The notes under the pieces: generated by a model | Databases searched by the model: none | What the model was told of the DNA's origin: nothing | Seen by the model: the letters and a program-made list of their open reading frames with translations, nothing else | Program-made: the position numbers and the translations under genes | NCBI RefSeq assembly: GCF_040581485.1 | Contig: NC_090130.1 | Span: forward strand, 27,877,418-27,941,417 | Source: Linepithema humile | Lineage: Eukaryota; Arthropoda; Insecta; Hymenoptera; Formicidae | Length of the DNA: 64,000 nt | Direction of reading: 5' to 3' | Shown: piece by piece, positions 61,231 through 64,000 of the stretch | How positions within the stretch are numbered: position 1 is the stretch's first letter | Layout of the letters: each line of letters opens with the position of its first letter

Positions 61231-64000
61231 GAGGAGGAAAGTTCTCTGGCGCGGGGGCATGTCGTAGAGAACATCTGCTGCCCTGTCTAAAGAGGGAACT
61301 CAGACTCCGGTAGTCTGCGCGCGTCCGGAAGTGACAGAAATCGCCAGTGAAATCTGCTCTATGCGATGTTCCCCGTTTTCGTCGTTTTTCTTTATCAGCG
61401 ATCGCTAATTTTCTCTCTGAAATCCATCTCACTTCGTAAAATTAAAGGCAATGAGAGTATGTGTACACATGTTATTTAATATATCTTTATTTATCATTAT
61501 TGTATATTAAACTTTGAAAGGATATTTTGGAGGGAACCTAAGAAATTATTAGACACAAAGATTTTTCTATTTTAATATTAAGATAGAAAAATTTTTTAGA
61601 GTTTAAATATACATTTGGATACGTTAGGTGTCTAATTTTTATTGCGTATAAGACATTATTTAATTTCGCCGGAGCTAACAATTATAATATATCTATTATT
61701 ATGTACTTAATTATTTAAGGAATGTCTGAGGATAATATAATATCATAATGCAGTTCAACATTTCAAGAGACAGTTATCGTAATGAACAAACCTAGAATTT
61801 TATTGCATTTTTAAACGCGCACTTGAATATAATCTTTATCGCGTATATAAGACGTCTCTTGGTTTCTCCACAAGATAGAGCTAACAATTCTGTATGTAGT
61901 ATTACGTACCCAATCTTTTATCAAATGTCCCAGGACAGAATATAATTAAGAGAGAAATGTTCAAAGGAAAATTTTAATGTAATGGAAATATTCTTGAGTT
62001 TGGCGGACCTCAGTTTGCATTTCTACGTTTAAAACCGGTGGGAGTAATTAAATTCTCCTCGGGAGACTGTTACGCGCTGCATATTATGCTGGTTATTCAG
62101 TCGTTCTTAAACGAGAGTTGTAACAACTGTGAAGAAAATTCTCAAGCTGTCTTTGGCTAATATGAATCTTTCTTCTTTGACTCGCGTCATACGTTTTTTG
62201 GTCGGCGTGACAAATATAATCGAGAGAATTTTTTTCAACGATATTACTCATCAAAGTTTAGTTACAAACTTGTATTATTTATTTCATATCTTTATATAGT
62301 AAAATACATCCGTGTAAATGTGTAGTAAGAAATAATAATTTATAACGGTTCTTCGTCGATTTATATTAATAGTAATCAATTGCTGGAAACATAAAAGAGA
62401 CTATTAATAATTTTTCGATTAAAATTATTTTTGCATAATTCGTCATCAAAGTGGTAATTTTGCTTCAACGGCGGCGGTTTTACACAGACAAAAATTCGTA
62501 GTTTGACTAGCGTTTGATCCTATCCTTAGTTTACATTGGCGCGATTTGCACAAAGGGCACATCTGACCATCGATCACGTCCACCTGTCGCCATAACGTGA
62601 AAAATACACCACCATCCTTTCGCAATCACGCTGGCAGAGAGATATTCCCGGCACCTATATGTCGTCCAACGTAAAATCCGAACATCAAAATGCGGATTGG
62701 TATAAAGAAATTTTATTTTAGCCAGATTTTAGCGAAAAAGTAGCATTCTTCCGGAATTAAAATTTTATCTTACCGAATAAAAATATGCAATTTAATTCGG
62801 CGGTCTTTCATTTCTAGCATTAAAAAATATATTGATTAATAATACAAATTACTCACTGAATATAGCTTTACCATTTTGAATGTTTTATACGGCATGCAGA
62901 TATAATTCATGACGAATAAAGAGGTCAACTTTCAATGTGTCACCGTGCACATGAGATCGATGTAACACGTATCCCTGATTTTAATTATTACGACATCACG
63001 ATACTCACATTTCTGCATCGTGCAATTATAGCTTAGCAAATTGAATGACGAATGGAATTGTCGCTTCATATCGCATCGATCGAGAGTGAGAGGGAAGAAG
63101 AGGGAGAGAGGCTTGCCTCTCAACTAATAATAATGTTTGAGCTTTGGCGGTAACAATATCGAAATAATAGAGCCTCCTGGGTGTAATAGATTCGATTTTC
63201 CGCGGATAATAATCGAGAGCGGTCGGAACGAGGGATAGCCTTTATTTATGGTTGCCGATGGCGGTACATCGAGGTATAACAATAGCGCATTGGTTGTACA
63301 GGTTGGCCTTTATAATAATTCAAGGACTGACGTAATATCGTCAACATTCAAATTTCAGATTTTGCATTGATATTGCCAGCGAATATATGTGGTACGGCTT
63401 TGTGATATTATATGAGGAACGCAGATGAGAAATGTTAGATTCGCGCGTCGAACTGTTCATTAAATTTTCAATTATGCTTCAATATTTTGATAAGAATATA
63501 TTTTCGAAACCTGCGCATCAACGCGAGCCTTTCCACCATGACTGTACGTGCTTTCATAAGAACCGCAGCTCGTCACAGCAATTTTGGTATATTTCCTCGC
63601 TTCTGACGTCATCGATATACATGTATATGTACGTAGCTGAAACGACCATCGTGTACCATCTTAAAGGCAAATTTCTGTTCTACGTTTGACAGCGCGCAGG
63701 GAGGAGATGCCGGAAGATATTGTCTGGGCTTTCATGAAGTATCATCCGGGTTTCCAGGATTTCCATCTTTCTCGGTGATTGCTCGTACTTTATGAAACAC
63801 GTCACCGGCATCCCGCGTAATACTTTTTATACTTTATTGTAAAAGGGGGTAGCGTCTTCGTCGCGTTCGTAAAACACGCGCGCGTACGTGGGTGCCAGCT
63901 CGAAAATTACCTGCTTTTTAGTGATTTTTCACGCAACGCGTACGTATTCCTTTATTCGCAATAAATGCCAAGCTACGAAAATACGCGCCAGCGAACGTAT

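Larger units (their letters stand above)
57461..64000. other. Noncoding right-hand end, possibly an intron
   Basis: No coding exon is supported. CpG-rich patches at about 58570-58820, 59740-60070 and 61020-61430 alternate with AT-rich DNA. Two related patches share a core of about 38 bp (59820-59858 and 61193-61230). ORFs of 60-96 codons have no domain. Confidence 0.4.

Noticed and set aside
63690..63775. Short open stretch resembling a coding exon near the right edge
   Set aside because: It has an in-frame stop, a weak donor and no clear acceptor, so an exon cannot be supported.

Overview
This window is nuclear DNA from an insect. Two widely conserved animal genes can be read exon by exon on the + strand. 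Introns are small to medium, and long AT-rich tracts alternate with short CpG-rich patches. That composition would fit Hymenoptera, possibly an ant, but this is inference and no species marker was found. No bacterial operon, CRISPR array, rRNA, convincing tRNA or organellar DNA was seen.

Layout. 1-4748 is upstream or first-intron sequence. 4757-7584 is SPARC (osteonectin/BM-40), with five coding exons and 306 aa, followed by a CpG-rich 3' UTR with a poly(A) signal at 8530. 9643-15818 is histone H2A.Z/H2A.V, with five coding exons and 128 aa. The ATG is alone on its exon and there is a 4.4 kb intron. 17.9-64 kb holds no long cellular ORF. It contains possible promoters or first exons near 17.9-18.8, 20.0-20.3, 34.3 and 49.7 kb, a well-bounded 42-nt candidate exon at 57419-57460, and many inverted repeats. 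These may be the 5' end of one long gene with alternative first exons running off the right edge, but this is not proven.

The most unusual locus is 51.5-56.1 kb. Its minus strand carries an uninterrupted 601-codon ORF of the insect retrovirus/baculovirus F envelope family. It has a basic RxxR cleavage site, a following fusion-peptide-like stretch and a C-terminal membrane anchor. No gag or pol is visible. About 95-100 bp direct repeats flank it, and one is followed by a tRNA-Leu-type primer-binding site. A splice acceptor lies just before the ORF. Both outer edges carry a 13-bp inverted match. I read it as an internally deleted endogenous retrovirus that kept an open envelope gene, or a captured envelope gene. 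Two large hairpin elements sit in its leader.

How the genes relate. SPARC is a secreted, calcium-binding matrix protein and H2A.Z is a chromatin component. They are tandem neighbours with separate signals, and nothing suggests functional coupling. Most of the rest is intergenic or intronic DNA with decayed MITE/foldback-like repeats.
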